DNA from: Streptomyces polyasparticus
GTDB lineage: Bacteria > Actinomycetota > Actinomycetes > Streptomycetales > Streptomycetaceae
Direction of reading: 5' to 3'
Assembly (NCBI RefSeq): GCF_014493765.1
Contig: NZ_JACTVJ010000007.1
Location: 186,001-250,000 of the forward strand
DNA: 64,000 nucleotides
The notes beneath the pieces are model-generated. The model did not search any database and had not been told where the DNA came from. It saw nothing but the letters and a program-made list of their open reading frames with translations. Shown here piece by piece: positions 36,732 to 45,252 of this stretch (positions within the stretch are counted from its first letter, which is position 1; each line of letters opens with the position of its first letter). Made by a program: the position numbers and the translations under genes.

Positions 36732-37994
36732 ATGGCCGTCGTACGTGACCTGCGCATGCTGCTCCGCTTCCGGGACTTCCGCCGCCTGCTCGCCGTACGA
36801 CTGCTCTCCCAGGGTGCCGACGGCGTCTACCAGGTCGCGCTCGCCACGTATGTGGTCTTCTCGCCGGAGAAGCAGACCTCGGCCACGGCCATCGCCTCCG
36901 CGATGGCCGTCCTGCTGCTTCCGTACTCCTTCATCGGCCCCTTCGCGGGGGTCCTGTTGGACCGCTGGCCGCGCCGCCAGGTGTTCGTGTACGGGAATCT
37001 CCTGCGCGCCTGTCTGGCCTGCGTCACCGGCCTTCTGATCCTCCTGAGCGTCCCCGACTGGCTGTTCTACGTCTCGGCCCTGTGCGTCACCGCCGTGAAC
37101 CGATTCGTGCTCGCCGGGCTCTCCGCCGCCCTGCCCCGCGTGGTCGACGGCGAGCGGCTCGTGATCGCCAACTCCCTTTCCCCTACGGCCGGGACGCTCG
37201 CGGCCACGGCAGGCGGTGGGCTCGCCTTCCTCGTGCGGCTGCTCGTTGCCGATTCCGACGCGGCGGTGGTGCTGCTCGGCGCTCTCCTCTACCTCTGCTC
37301 GGCCCTCGTGGCCGTACGGTTCGCACGCGACCTCCTCGGTCCCGAGCCCTCGCTGGTGCAGCCCCGTATCGGCTCAGCAGTCGCCTCCACCGCACGAGGA
37401 CTTGCCGCCGGCGTCCGGCATCTGCTCGCACCCGAACGACGGCCTGCGGCACGCGCGTTGGCCGCAATGACCACGATGCGCTTCTGCTACGGAGCGCTCA
37501 CCGTGATGGTGCTGATGCTCTGCCGCTACGCATGGAGCTCCAGCGAGTCCGACGGGCTTGCCCTGCTCGGAGTCGCGGTCCTCGTGTCGGGCGCAGGCTT
37601 CTTCGTCGCGGCCGTCGTGACGCCCTGGGCGGTGGGACGGCTCGGAGCGGCGGGCTGGATCGTGGCCTGTGCGGGCGCAGCAGCCGTACTGGAACCGGCA
37701 CTTGGTCTCCCGTTCGCCCCGGTGCCGATACTCGTCGCGGCTTTCGTCCTGGGACTGGTCACGCAGGGAGCGAAGATCGCCACGGACACCACCGTGCAGG
37801 CTGTGGTGGAGGACGGCTTCCGTGGCCGGATCTTCTCGGTCTACGACGTGCTGTTCAACGTCGCGTTCGTAGGAGCAGCTGCCGTGGCGGCGCTGATACT
37901 GCCGACGGACGGCAAGTCCGTGCCGCTGGTGGTCACGGTTGCATTGCTCTACGCGGCAACTACTGCCGCTATATACCGATCTGAGCAGCAATAA
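36732..37994 (+). CDS. MFS transporter (MFS_3 / enterobactin-exporter-like)
   Basis: 420 residues, about twelve helices. FRRLLAVRLLSQGADGVYQVALATYVVF and FIGPFAGVLLDRWPRRQVFVYGN (motif A) mark the group that includes EntS-like and MefE-like exporters. Substrate unknown. GTG 36726 is a second possible start. Confidence 0.88.
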   Translation: MAVVRDLRMLLRFRDFRRLLAVRLLSQGADGVYQVALATYVVFSPEKQTSATAIASAMAVLLLPYSFIGPFAGVLLDRWPRRQVFVYGNLLRACLACVTGLLILLSVPDWLFYVSALCVTAVNRFVLAGLSAALPRVVDGERLVIANSLSPTAGTLAATAGGGLAFLVRLLVADSDAAVVLLGALLYLCSALVAVRFARDLLGPEPSLVQPRIGSAVASTARGLAAGVRHLLAPERRPAARALAAMTTMRFCYGALTVMVLMLCRYAWSSSESDGLALLGVAVLVSGAGFFVAAVVTPWAVGRLGAAGWIVACAGAAAVLEPALGLPFAPVPILVAAFVLGLVTQGAKIATDTTVQAVVEDGFRGRIFSVYDVLFNVAFVGAAAVAALILPTDGKSVPLVVTVALLYAATTAAIYRSEQQ

Positions 37995-38107
37995 GTGTCA
38001 CATCAATGCCACAGAGCCCCTCTGGGCTTCAGAGTTGCCATCGGTTCCCGATAGCTTCACGGACGTCAATTCCACGCCAACAGGCATTCGTTCGAGGGGA
38101 CCCCCAC

Positions 38108-38566
38108 GTGACCACTCCGCCGCCGCAGGGCCAGAACCCGTTCGCCCAGGGGCAGAACCCCTATGGCCAGCAGCCGGCCCAGCCTGGGGTTCCGCAGCAG
38201 CCGTCCCCCTACTTCAACCAGGGTGGCGCTCCGGTCCCGCCGCCCGCGCCGGCGCGTTCCAACTTCAAGCGCTTCAAGAACATTGCGATCGTCGTCGTCG
38301 GTATCGCGGTCATCGGTGGTGGCTACATAGCCAGCCGTGACGATGCCAAGACGGCGGCGGTCGGCGACTGCATGAGCATCAGCAACGAGGACAGCGCGAC
38401 CAACGTGGACCTCGAGGTCGTCGACTGCGGCGACTCCAAGGCCAAGTACAAGGTCGCCGAGAAGAAGGACGGCAGCGAGAGCTGCGACCGCACCAAGTAC
38501 GCGGAGTACAACGAGTCGGGCGACGGGGACTCCTTCACCCTCTGCCTCACTCCGCTCAAGCCGTAA
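38108..38566 (+). CDS. LppU/SCO3897-like secreted or membrane-anchored protein
   Basis: 152 residues from GTG 38108. A Pro/Gln/Asn-rich cytosolic part precedes a single membrane helix (about 58-78). The outer domain is small and Cys-rich (VGDCMSISNEDS ... VDCGDS ... CDRTKYAEY ... LCL), with four Cys likely forming two disulfides. Similar domains occur in many actinobacterial lipoproteins of unknown function. It converges on pcnA across two parS palindromes. Confidence 0.75.
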   Translation: MTTPPPQGQNPFAQGQNPYGQQPAQPGVPQQPSPYFNQGGAPVPPPAPARSNFKRFKNIAIVVVGIAVIGGGYIASRDDAKTAAVGDCMSISNEDSATNVDLEVVDCGDSKAKYKVAEKKDGSESCDRTKYAEYNESGDGDSFTLCLTPLKP

Positions 38567-38575
38567 GACGCTCTG

Positions 38576-38625
38576 ACGCGCGGAGGGCGCGATGTTTCAC
38601 GTGAAACATCGCGCCCTCCGCGCGT
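38576..38625. terminator. 50-bp perfect palindrome with parS at its centre
   Basis: All 25 base pairs match. The arms GCGCGGAGGGCGCGAT surround the 14-bp parS. It is the likely terminator for the convergent plus-strand gene and pcnA. Confidence 0.85.
38594..38607. promoter_or_regulatory. parS: parS site (perfect)
   Basis: Centre of the 50-bp palindrome. Confidence 0.93.
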
Positions 38626-38628
38626 GAA

Positions 38629-38662
38629 ACGGGGTCATGTTTCACGTGAAACATGACCCCGT
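38629..38662. terminator. 34-bp perfect palindrome with parS at its centre
   Basis: Arms ACGGGGTCAT and ATGACCCCGT frame a second parS. Only three bases separate it from the 50-bp palindrome. Confidence 0.85.
38639..38652. promoter_or_regulatory. parS: parS site (perfect)
   Basis: Centre of the 34-bp palindrome, 45 bp from the previous site, centre to centre. Confidence 0.93.
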
Positions 38663-38682
38663 CGACGCCGCCCCACAGGGCC

Positions 38683-40149
38683 TCAGCCCTGGGCGGCCCA
38701 CCACTCCTTGAGCGCCGCGACCGCCGCGTCGCGCTCCATCGGCCCGTTCTCCAGCCGCAGCTCCAGCAGGAACTTGTACGCCTGCCCGATCACCGGGCCC
38801 GGACCGACGCCAAGCACTTCCTGGATGTCATTGCCGTCCAGGTCGGGCCGGATCGAGTCCAGCTCCTCCTGCTCCTGCAGGCGCGCGATCCGCTCCTCAA
38901 GCCCGTCGTACGCCCGCGAAAGCGCCGCGGCCCTGCGCTTGTTCCGCGTCGTGCAGTCGGAGCGCGTCAGCTTGTGCAGCCGCGAAAGCAGCGGCCCTGC
39001 ATCGCGCACGTACCGGCGTACCGCCGAATCCGTCCACTCGCCGGTGCCGTAACCGTGGAAGCGCAGATGCAGTTCGACGAGCCGGGTGACGTCCTTCACC
39101 AGCTCGTTGGAGTACTTCAGAGCGAGCATCCGCTTCTTCGTCATCTTCGCGCCGACCACCTCGTGGTGGTGGAACGAGACCCGGCCGTCGCTCTCGAAGC
39201 GCCGGGTCTTCGGCTTGCCGATGTCGTGAAGGAGCGCCGCGAGCCGCAGCGTGAGGTCCGGACCGTCCTCCTCCAGCGCGATCGCCTGCTCGAGAACTGT
39301 CAGCGAATGCTCGTAGACGTCCTTGTGCCGGTGGTGCTCATCGCGCTCCAGACGCAGCGCCGGCAGCTCGGGCAGCACATACTCCGCGAGCCCGGTGTCG
39401 ACGAGCAGCGTGAGGCCCTTGCGCGGGTGCGCGGAAAGCAGCAGCTTGTTGAGCTCATCGCGTACGCGCTCGGCCGAGACGATCTCGATGCGCTCCGCCA
39501 TGGCCGTCATCGCGGCGACCACCTCGGGCGCCACCTCGAAGTCCAGCTGCGCCGCGAAGCGGGCCGCCCGCATCATCCGCAGCGGATCGTCCGAGAAGGA
39601 CTCCTCGGGCGTACTGGGCGTGCGAAGGACGCGCTCGGAGAGGTCCTCGAGACCGCCGTGCGGGTCGACGAACTCCTTCGCGGGAAGTTCCACCGCCATC
39701 GCGTTGACGGTGAAGTCCCGGCGTACGAGATCCTGCTCGATCGAATCGCCGTAGGAGACCTCGGGCTTGCGCGAGGTCCGGTCGTACGCCTCGGAGCGGT
39801 ACGTGGTGATCTCGATCAGGAAGTCCTGCTCGACATCGCCGGCCTTCCCCTTCTTCTGGCAGCCGACCGTGCCGAAGGCGATCCCGACCTCCCAGACCGC
39901 ATCCGCCCACGGCCGCACGATCTTCAGTACGTCCTCGGGGCGGGCGTCGGTGGTGAAGTCCAGGTCGTTGCCGAGCCGCCCGAGCAACGCGTCCCGCACC
40001 GAGCCGCCGACCAGGGCGAGTGTGAACCCGGCCTCCTGGAAGCGGCGGGCGAGATCGTCGGCGACAGGGGACACCCGCAGCAGTTCGCTCACTGCGCGGC
40101 GCTGCACCTGACTCAGTGCATTGAGGTTGTCTTCATTGGCGTTCGGCAC
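38683..40149 (-). CDS. pcnA: CCA tRNA nucleotidyltransferase (PcnA-type)
   Basis: About 488 residues from GTG 40149. The class II nucleotidyltransferase head is complete: LVGGSVRDALLGRLGNDLDFTT with the metal-binding D-x-D and RRDFTVNAMA. A later HD domain (LLHDIGKPKTRR) is present, as in actinobacterial versions. It adds or repairs the CCA end of tRNAs; the Streptomyces homologue is, as I recall, a CCA-adding enzyme and not a poly(A) polymerase. No strong ribosome site precedes the GTG, so the start is uncertain. Confidence 0.92.
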   Translation of the reverse strand: MPNANEDNLNALSQVQRRAVSELLRVSPVADDLARRFQEAGFTLALVGGSVRDALLGRLGNDLDFTTDARPEDVLKIVRPWADAVWEVGIAFGTVGCQKKGKAGDVEQDFLIEITTYRSEAYDRTSRKPEVSYGDSIEQDLVRRDFTVNAMAVELPAKEFVDPHGGLEDLSERVLRTPSTPEESFSDDPLRMMRAARFAAQLDFEVAPEVVAAMTAMAERIEIVSAERVRDELNKLLLSAHPRKGLTLLVDTGLAEYVLPELPALRLERDEHHRHKDVYEHSLTVLEQAIALEEDGPDLTLRLAALLHDIGKPKTRRFESDGRVSFHHHEVVGAKMTKKRMLALKYSNELVKDVTRLVELHLRFHGYGTGEWTDSAVRRYVRDAGPLLSRLHKLTRSDCTTRNKRRAAALSRAYDGLEERIARLQEQEELDSIRPDLDGNDIQEVLGVGPGPVIGQAYKFLLELRLENGPMERDAAVAALKEWWAAQG

Positions 40150-40190
40150 AACAGAAAAGGGTACGTGCCCGCAGCCGCCCGGGCTTCCCG

Positions 40191-40204
40191 GTTTCATGTG
40201 GAGC
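40191..40204. promoter_or_regulatory. Degenerate parS-like site GTTTCATGTGGAGC
   Basis: Three mismatches. In the divergent region between pcnA and the DUF6049 gene. Probably decayed or chance. Confidence 0.25.
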
Positions 40205-40293
40205 AGTCCCCGGCACTCGGCCACAGTTCGCATCGTTACCATGCGGGGACGCAGAAACACGACCACTGACGACGACTAGGGACGGGCGAGCGC

Positions 40294-42750
40294 GTGGCCG
40301 AGGCGGCAGACTTCCAGGGGACAAGTCCCTCACCTGCCCGCCGGTGGCTGCGGCGCAGAGCGGCCCCTCTGGTGGGACTTCCTTTGCTGGCCGGGCTGCT
40401 CGCCCAGCCGGGCGGTGCGGGTGCGTACGCGGCGAGCGGTCAGTCGACGGCGGTGAAGGCGGAGCCCACCGGCCCCCGGACCGTCTCGGTGTCGATCAAC
40501 TCCTTCAGCCCGCAGGTCCCCTCCGAGGGCGACACCCTGACGATCAGGGGCAAGATCGAGAACGAGAGCTCGCAGACGGTCACGGATGCCTCCGTGGCGC
40601 TGCATGTGGGCCAGTCGCTGGGCAGCCGTACGCAGATCGACTCCGCCACCGGGCAGACCAACTCGGTCACCGGCGCCGAGGGGCCCCCGGCCGGCGGCGA
40701 CGAGTATCTGCAGGAGTTCGAGAAGATCGCGCCCCACGGCACCGAGGACTTCCAGCTCAGCATCCCCGTCAAGGAACTCGACCTCGGCGGCGAGGGCGTC
40801 TACCAGCTCGGGGTCGCCCTCACCGGCCGGACCGAGTCCCAGTACAACCAGATCCTTGGTATCGAGCGGACCTTCCTGCCCTGGCAGCCCGACGCGGCAA
40901 GCGACCCCACGAAGGTCAGCTATATGTGGCCGCTCGTCTCCCGTACGCACCTGACCGCCGAATCGGCCTCGGACGCGAACCAGACCCCGGTCTTCAAGGA
41001 CGAGGACCTGCTCGAGGAGATCGCTCCGGGCGGGCGCCTGGAGCGGATGGTCTCGGAGGGCAGCACGCTGCCCGTCACCTGGGTCATCGATCCGGATCTC
41101 GTCGCCTCCGCGGCGCTGATGGCGCAGCCGTACAACGTGCAGGGGCCCGGCGACAAGGTCGTCGCCGGCAGCGAGGACAACCAGGAGATCGCCCGGAAGT
41201 GGCTGAACTCCCTGGTCGACGCCGTGGAGGACGAGAAGGTCGTCGCGCTGCCGTTCGCCGACCCCGACCTCGCGTCCATGGCGCACGGCGGCAATGCCGT
41301 ACGGGTTTCGCTCAGCCATCTCAAGGACGCCACCGAAGCGTCCGTGACGACGCTCGAGACCCTGCTCCACATCAAGCCGAACACCGACTTCGCCTGGCCG
41401 GCAGAAGGCGCCGTCGATCCGAAGATCATCGATACGGCCACCTCCGCAGGCGCGCACAACGTGATCGCGCGCAGCGACAGCTTCCAGGAGACGGGCAACC
41501 TCTCCTACACGCCGACCGCTGCCCGCCCGATCGGCGACGGCACCACCGCCGTGGTCGCGGATGCCCGCCTCTCCAAGGCATTCCAGGGCGATATGACGAG
41601 CGCCGAGAAGTCCACGCTCGCCACACAGCAGTTCCTGGCCCAGAGCCTGATGATCAACCTTCAGGATCCGGAGAAGCAGCGCAGCGTCGTGATCGCTCCG
41701 CAGCGCATGCCGTCGGCCGCGCAGGTCATGACGATGGCCTCGGCGATCCGGGCGCTGGACTCGGGCAGCTGGTCGCAGTCCGAGAACCTGATCACCTCGG
41801 CGAAGGAGAAGCCCGACCCGGGCGCCACCACCGACGTGCCCTCCGCCGACACGTACCCGGCGGCTCTGCGCAAGCAGGAGATGGCGCTGACGGGCTTTGG
41901 GGAGATCGAGGAGATTCAGAAGAAGCTCGATGACTTCAAGGTCATCCTGACCCGCCCCGACCGGGTCGTCGTGCCCTTCGGCCGGGCCATCGACCGGGCG
42001 CTGTCGACCTCCTGGCGCGGTCTGCCGAAGGAAGCCCATGCGTACCGGAAGAGCGTCGATAAGTACCTCACGAGCCTCACGGGCAGCGTCGTACTCATCG
42101 ACAAGTCCGATGCCCAGCTCTCCGGACGCAGCGCGACGATCCCCGTCACGGTCCAGAACAACCTGGCGCAGGGCGTCAAGAACCTCCGGCTCCGCCTCAC
42201 CTCGACGAAGCCGAACCGGCTCAAGATCAACGGCGAGAGGTTCGACGAGCAGCAGGTCGAGGTCGCGGGCGGCCATGCCCAGTCGCTGAAGTTCTCCACC
42301 ACGGCCAATGCCACCGGCCCGGTCGACGTCGTCGCGCAGCTCGTCACGGCGGACGGCAAGGAGTACGGCGACCCCGTCCCGTTCACGGTCAGGGTCACCG
42401 AGGTGCCGGCGACGGTCCTCGCCGTGATCGCCGGCGGCTTCCTGCTCCTGGTCCTGGCCGGATTCAGGATGTACCAGCGGCGCAAGCGGATCGTCGCGGC
42501 GAGGGCCGAGGAGCGCAACGGCGGCGCTGCTGACGGCGGGGCCGCGGACGGTCCCGAAGGCGGGACCCCGGACGGTCCCGAAGGCGACACCGGCGACGGC
42601 ACGGACAGCGGGCCCGGCGACGGCACCGGCAGCGGCCCCGGTCCGGAGGATGAAGGCGGCCCCCAACCGGAGCAGCCGAGTGACCCGACACCGGACACCG
42701 CCACGGAAAGCACGGACCCGTCCGGGACGGGTGAGAGAGTGGACCGTTGA
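40294..42750 (+). CDS. DUF6049-family secreted, membrane-anchored protein
   Basis: 818 residues, GTG start. A signal peptide (about residues 24-46, ending GAGAYA), then an immunoglobulin-like beta domain (TVSVSINSFSPQVPSEGDTLTI). A large middle domain and a second beta domain follow (about 615-695), then one membrane helix near 708-726. The C-terminal 80 residues are Gly/Asp/Pro-rich and cytosolic. It matches Rv3909 of M. tuberculosis in place and plan. Function is not known; lying beside murJ it is likely to act in envelope building. Confidence 0.85.
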   Translation: MAEAADFQGTSPSPARRWLRRRAAPLVGLPLLAGLLAQPGGAGAYAASGQSTAVKAEPTGPRTVSVSINSFSPQVPSEGDTLTIRGKIENESSQTVTDASVALHVGQSLGSRTQIDSATGQTNSVTGAEGPPAGGDEYLQEFEKIAPHGTEDFQLSIPVKELDLGGEGVYQLGVALTGRTESQYNQILGIERTFLPWQPDAASDPTKVSYMWPLVSRTHLTAESASDANQTPVFKDEDLLEEIAPGGRLERMVSEGSTLPVTWVIDPDLVASAALMAQPYNVQGPGDKVVAGSEDNQEIARKWLNSLVDAVEDEKVVALPFADPDLASMAHGGNAVRVSLSHLKDATEASVTTLETLLHIKPNTDFAWPAEGAVDPKIIDTATSAGAHNVIARSDSFQETGNLSYTPTAARPIGDGTTAVVADARLSKAFQGDMTSAEKSTLATQQFLAQSLMINLQDPEKQRSVVIAPQRMPSAAQVMTMASAIRALDSGSWSQSENLITSAKEKPDPGATTDVPSADTYPAALRKQEMALTGFGEIEEIQKKLDDFKVILTRPDRVVVPFGRAIDRALSTSWRGLPKEAHAYRKSVDKYLTSLTGSVVLIDKSDAQLSGRSATIPVTVQNNLAQGVKNLRLRLTSTKPNRLKINGERFDEQQVEVAGGHAQSLKFSTTANATGPVDVVAQLVTADGKEYGDPVPFTVRVTEVPATVLAVIAGGFLLLVLAGFRMYQRRKRIVAARAEERNGGAADGGAADGPEGGTPDGPEGDTGDGTDSGPGDGTGSGPGPEDEGGPQPEQPSDPTPDTATESTDPSGTGERVDR

Positions 42751-42797
42751 GCGATGATGTGGCCGGTGGGCCGTGGGACCGATGAGGTGGGGTAAGC

Positions 42798-45122
42798 ATG
42801 AACGCGCCGTACGACGGTGACCGCGGCCAGGGCGCGGGCGGCGGCGATCCGACCGGCGGGCAGTACCCGCCAGGGCAGCCCACCCCGGAAATGCAGCAGC
42901 CGGCCCCGGATCTGTACGTCCAGGACGCCTACGACCAGGACCCGTACCGGGCGCAGGACCTCGCAGCGCAGGACCCGGTCGCCGAGGCCCTCTACGACCG
43001 GGCCTCCCACCCCCCGCCGCCTCCCGGCACCTATCCGGACCCCCAGCAGCTCTACGCCCAGCCGCCCGCCGCCCAGCACGCGCCGGACCCGCGGGTGTGG
43101 GCCCAGACCCCGCCGCCCGAGCCCGACGGCCTGTCCCGCCAGCTGCCGTACGGCGACGACGCCTGTACGACCCAGTTCGTGGGCGTGGACGACCTCGTGA
43201 CGCAGGCGGGCGAGGAGCGCACGGCTCCCGACGCCTTCGCGCACCTGTACCGGGACCAGCAGGGGACCGGCGGGCTCTACCGGGACCAGCAGCCGCCCCA
43301 CGGCAACCAACACGGTCAATACGGCGACGCGCAGCAGGGCCCGTACGGGAACGCCCAGCCCGGTCACCACGGCGGCGAGCAGCACGGCTTCGGTGCCCCG
43401 CAGGCCGGCGTTCCCGGCCGCCCCGGCCCCGAACCGCTGATCCCCGCCCCGGCCTCACCCCCGCCGCCTCCGCCGGCCTCGCACGCGGCTCGCAAGGGCG
43501 GCCGGGCCTCGGGGCTGCTGAAGTCCAGCGCCGTGATGGCCGCGGGCACCATGGTCTCGCGCCTCACCGGCTTCGTACGCTCGATCCTCATCGCGTCCGC
43601 CCTGGGCCTCGGCGTGCTCGCCGACACCTTCCAGGTCGCGTACCAGCTGCCCACGATGATCTACATCCTCACCGTCGGCGGCGGCCTGAACTCGGTCTTC
43701 GTGCCCCAACTCGTCCGCGCCATGAAGGACGACGAGGACGGTGGCCAGGCCTACGCCAACCGCCTCCTGACCCTGGTGATGGTCGCGCTCGGCGCCCTGA
43801 CCGTCGCGGGCATGTTCGCGGCGCCGCTCCTGATCCGCGCGCTTTCGGTCGAGGTGGCGAACAACCCCGCCGCGAACGATGTCGCGGTCACCCTGCTCCG
43901 CTTCTTCCTGCCGTCCATCTTCTTCATGGGCGTCCACGTGGTGATGGGCCAGATCCTCAACGCGCGCGGCAGGTTCGGCGCGATGATGTGGACCCCGGTC
44001 CTCAACAACGTGATCATCATCGCCACGCTGGCGATGTTCCTGTGGGTGTACGGAACCGCCGAGTTCAGCGGAATGACAGTCGACACCATCCCGTCGGAGG
44101 CCGTCCGCCTCCTAGGCGTCGGTGTGCTGCTCGGTCTCGTCGTCCAGGCGCTCGCGATGATCCCGTATCTGCGCGAGGCCGGCTTCAAGCTGCGCCCGCG
44201 CTTCGACTGGAAGGGCCAGGGGCTCGGCAAGGCCGCCAAGCTCGCCAAGTGGACGATCTTCTTCGTCCTCGCCAACCAGGCCGGCGCGATCGTCGTCACC
44301 CAGCTCGCCACCGCTTCCGGCAGCGACAAGGACGGCACGGGTTTCGCCGCCTACGCCAACGCCCAGCTCATCTGGGGACTGCCGCAGGCGATCATCACGG
44401 TCTCCCTGATGGCCGCCCTGCTGCCGCGGATCTCCCGCTCGGCGCACGAGAACGACACCGGAGCGGTCCGCGACGACATCTCGCAGGGCCTGCGCACGAC
44501 GGCCGTCGCGATCGTGCCGATCTCCTTCGCGTTCGTCGCCCTCGGTGTGCCGATGTGCACCCTGATGTTCGGCTCGGCGGGCGGCAGCGCCGCGACCTCC
44601 ATGGGCTACATGCTCATGGCCTTCGGCCTCGGACTCATCCCGTACTCGGTCCAGTACGTCGTCCTGCGCGCCTTCTACGCGTACGAGGACACCCGGACGC
44701 CCTTCTACAACACCGTGATCGTGGCGGCCGTCAACGCGGTGGCCTCGACCGCCTGCTACTTCCTGCTGCCCGACCGCTGGGCCGTCACCGGTATGGCCGC
44801 CTCGTACGGACTCGCCTACGCGATCGGCGTCGGCGTCGCCTGGAAGCGGCTGCGGGTGAAGCTCGGCGGTGACCTCGACGGATCGCACGTCCTGCGTACG
44901 TACGCCCGGCTCGGGATCGCATCCGTACCGGCTGCGGTTCTCGGCGGCGCGGCTGGGTACGCGATCATGAAGGCCCTGGGCAATGGCGCCCTCGGCTCGC
45001 TCACCGCACTGGTCGTCGGCTTCGCCGTCTTGCTCGGAGTGTTCTTCGTCGCCGCCGGCAAGATGCGGATCGAGGAGATGAACGCGATGGTCGGAATGGT
45101 CCGCGGACGTCTCGGCCGCTGA
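42798..45122 (+). CDS. murJ: Lipid II flippase MurJ with long disordered N-terminus
   Basis: 774 residues. The first 230 are Pro/Gln/Tyr/Gly-rich and probably disordered in the cytosol. The MVF core starts at VMAAGTMVSRLTGFVRSILIASALG and has fourteen helices, with conserved QVAYQLPTMIYILTVGGGLNSVFVPQL. It flips lipid II outwards. Unlike mycobacterial MviN, it ends right after the last helix and carries no pseudokinase; that part is the next gene. Start chosen for GAGGTGGGG upstream. Confidence 0.95.
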   Translation: MNAPYDGDRGQGAGGGDPTGGQYPPGQPTPEMQQPAPDLYVQDAYDQDPYRAQDLAAQDPVAEALYDRASHPPPPPGTYPDPQQLYAQPPAAQHAPDPRVWAQTPPPEPDGLSRQLPYGDDACTTQFVGVDDLVTQAGEERTAPDAFAHLYRDQQGTGGLYRDQQPPHGNQHGQYGDAQQGPYGNAQPGHHGGEQHGFGAPQAGVPGRPGPEPLIPAPASPPPPPPASHAARKGGRASGLLKSSAVMAAGTMVSRLTGFVRSILIASALGLGVLADTFQVAYQLPTMIYILTVGGGLNSVFVPQLVRAMKDDEDGGQAYANRLLTLVMVALGALTVAGMFAAPLLIRALSVEVANNPAANDVAVTLLRFFLPSIFFMGVHVVMGQILNARGRFGAMMWTPVLNNVIIIATLAMFLWVYGTAEFSGMTVDTIPSEAVRLLGVGVLLGLVVQALAMIPYLREAGFKLRPRFDWKGQGLGKAAKLAKWTIFFVLANQAGAIVVTQLATASGSDKDGTGFAAYANAQLIWGLPQAIITVSLMAALLPRISRSAHENDTGAVRDDISQGLRTTAVAIVPISFAFVALGVPMCTLMFGSAGGSAATSMGYMLMAFGLGLIPYSVQYVVLRAFYAYEDTRTPFYNTVIVAAVNAVASTACYFLLPDRWAVTGMAASYGLAYAIGVGVAWKRLRVKLGGDLDGSHVLRTYARLGIASVPAAVLGGAAGYAIMKALGNGALGSLTALVVGFAVLLGVFFVAAGKMRIEEMNAMVGMVRGRLGR

Positions 45123-45252
45123 ACATTCGGTGAACCGGGCCGATTGAGGGCAACCCTCGGCGGTACCCGCGTGTCGTGCATAGCGCCGGAGTGTGGGCAC
45201 AATTGGGCTTGACGTCGGACAGCGTGCAACGGATGGGGAGGCAGGAACGACG

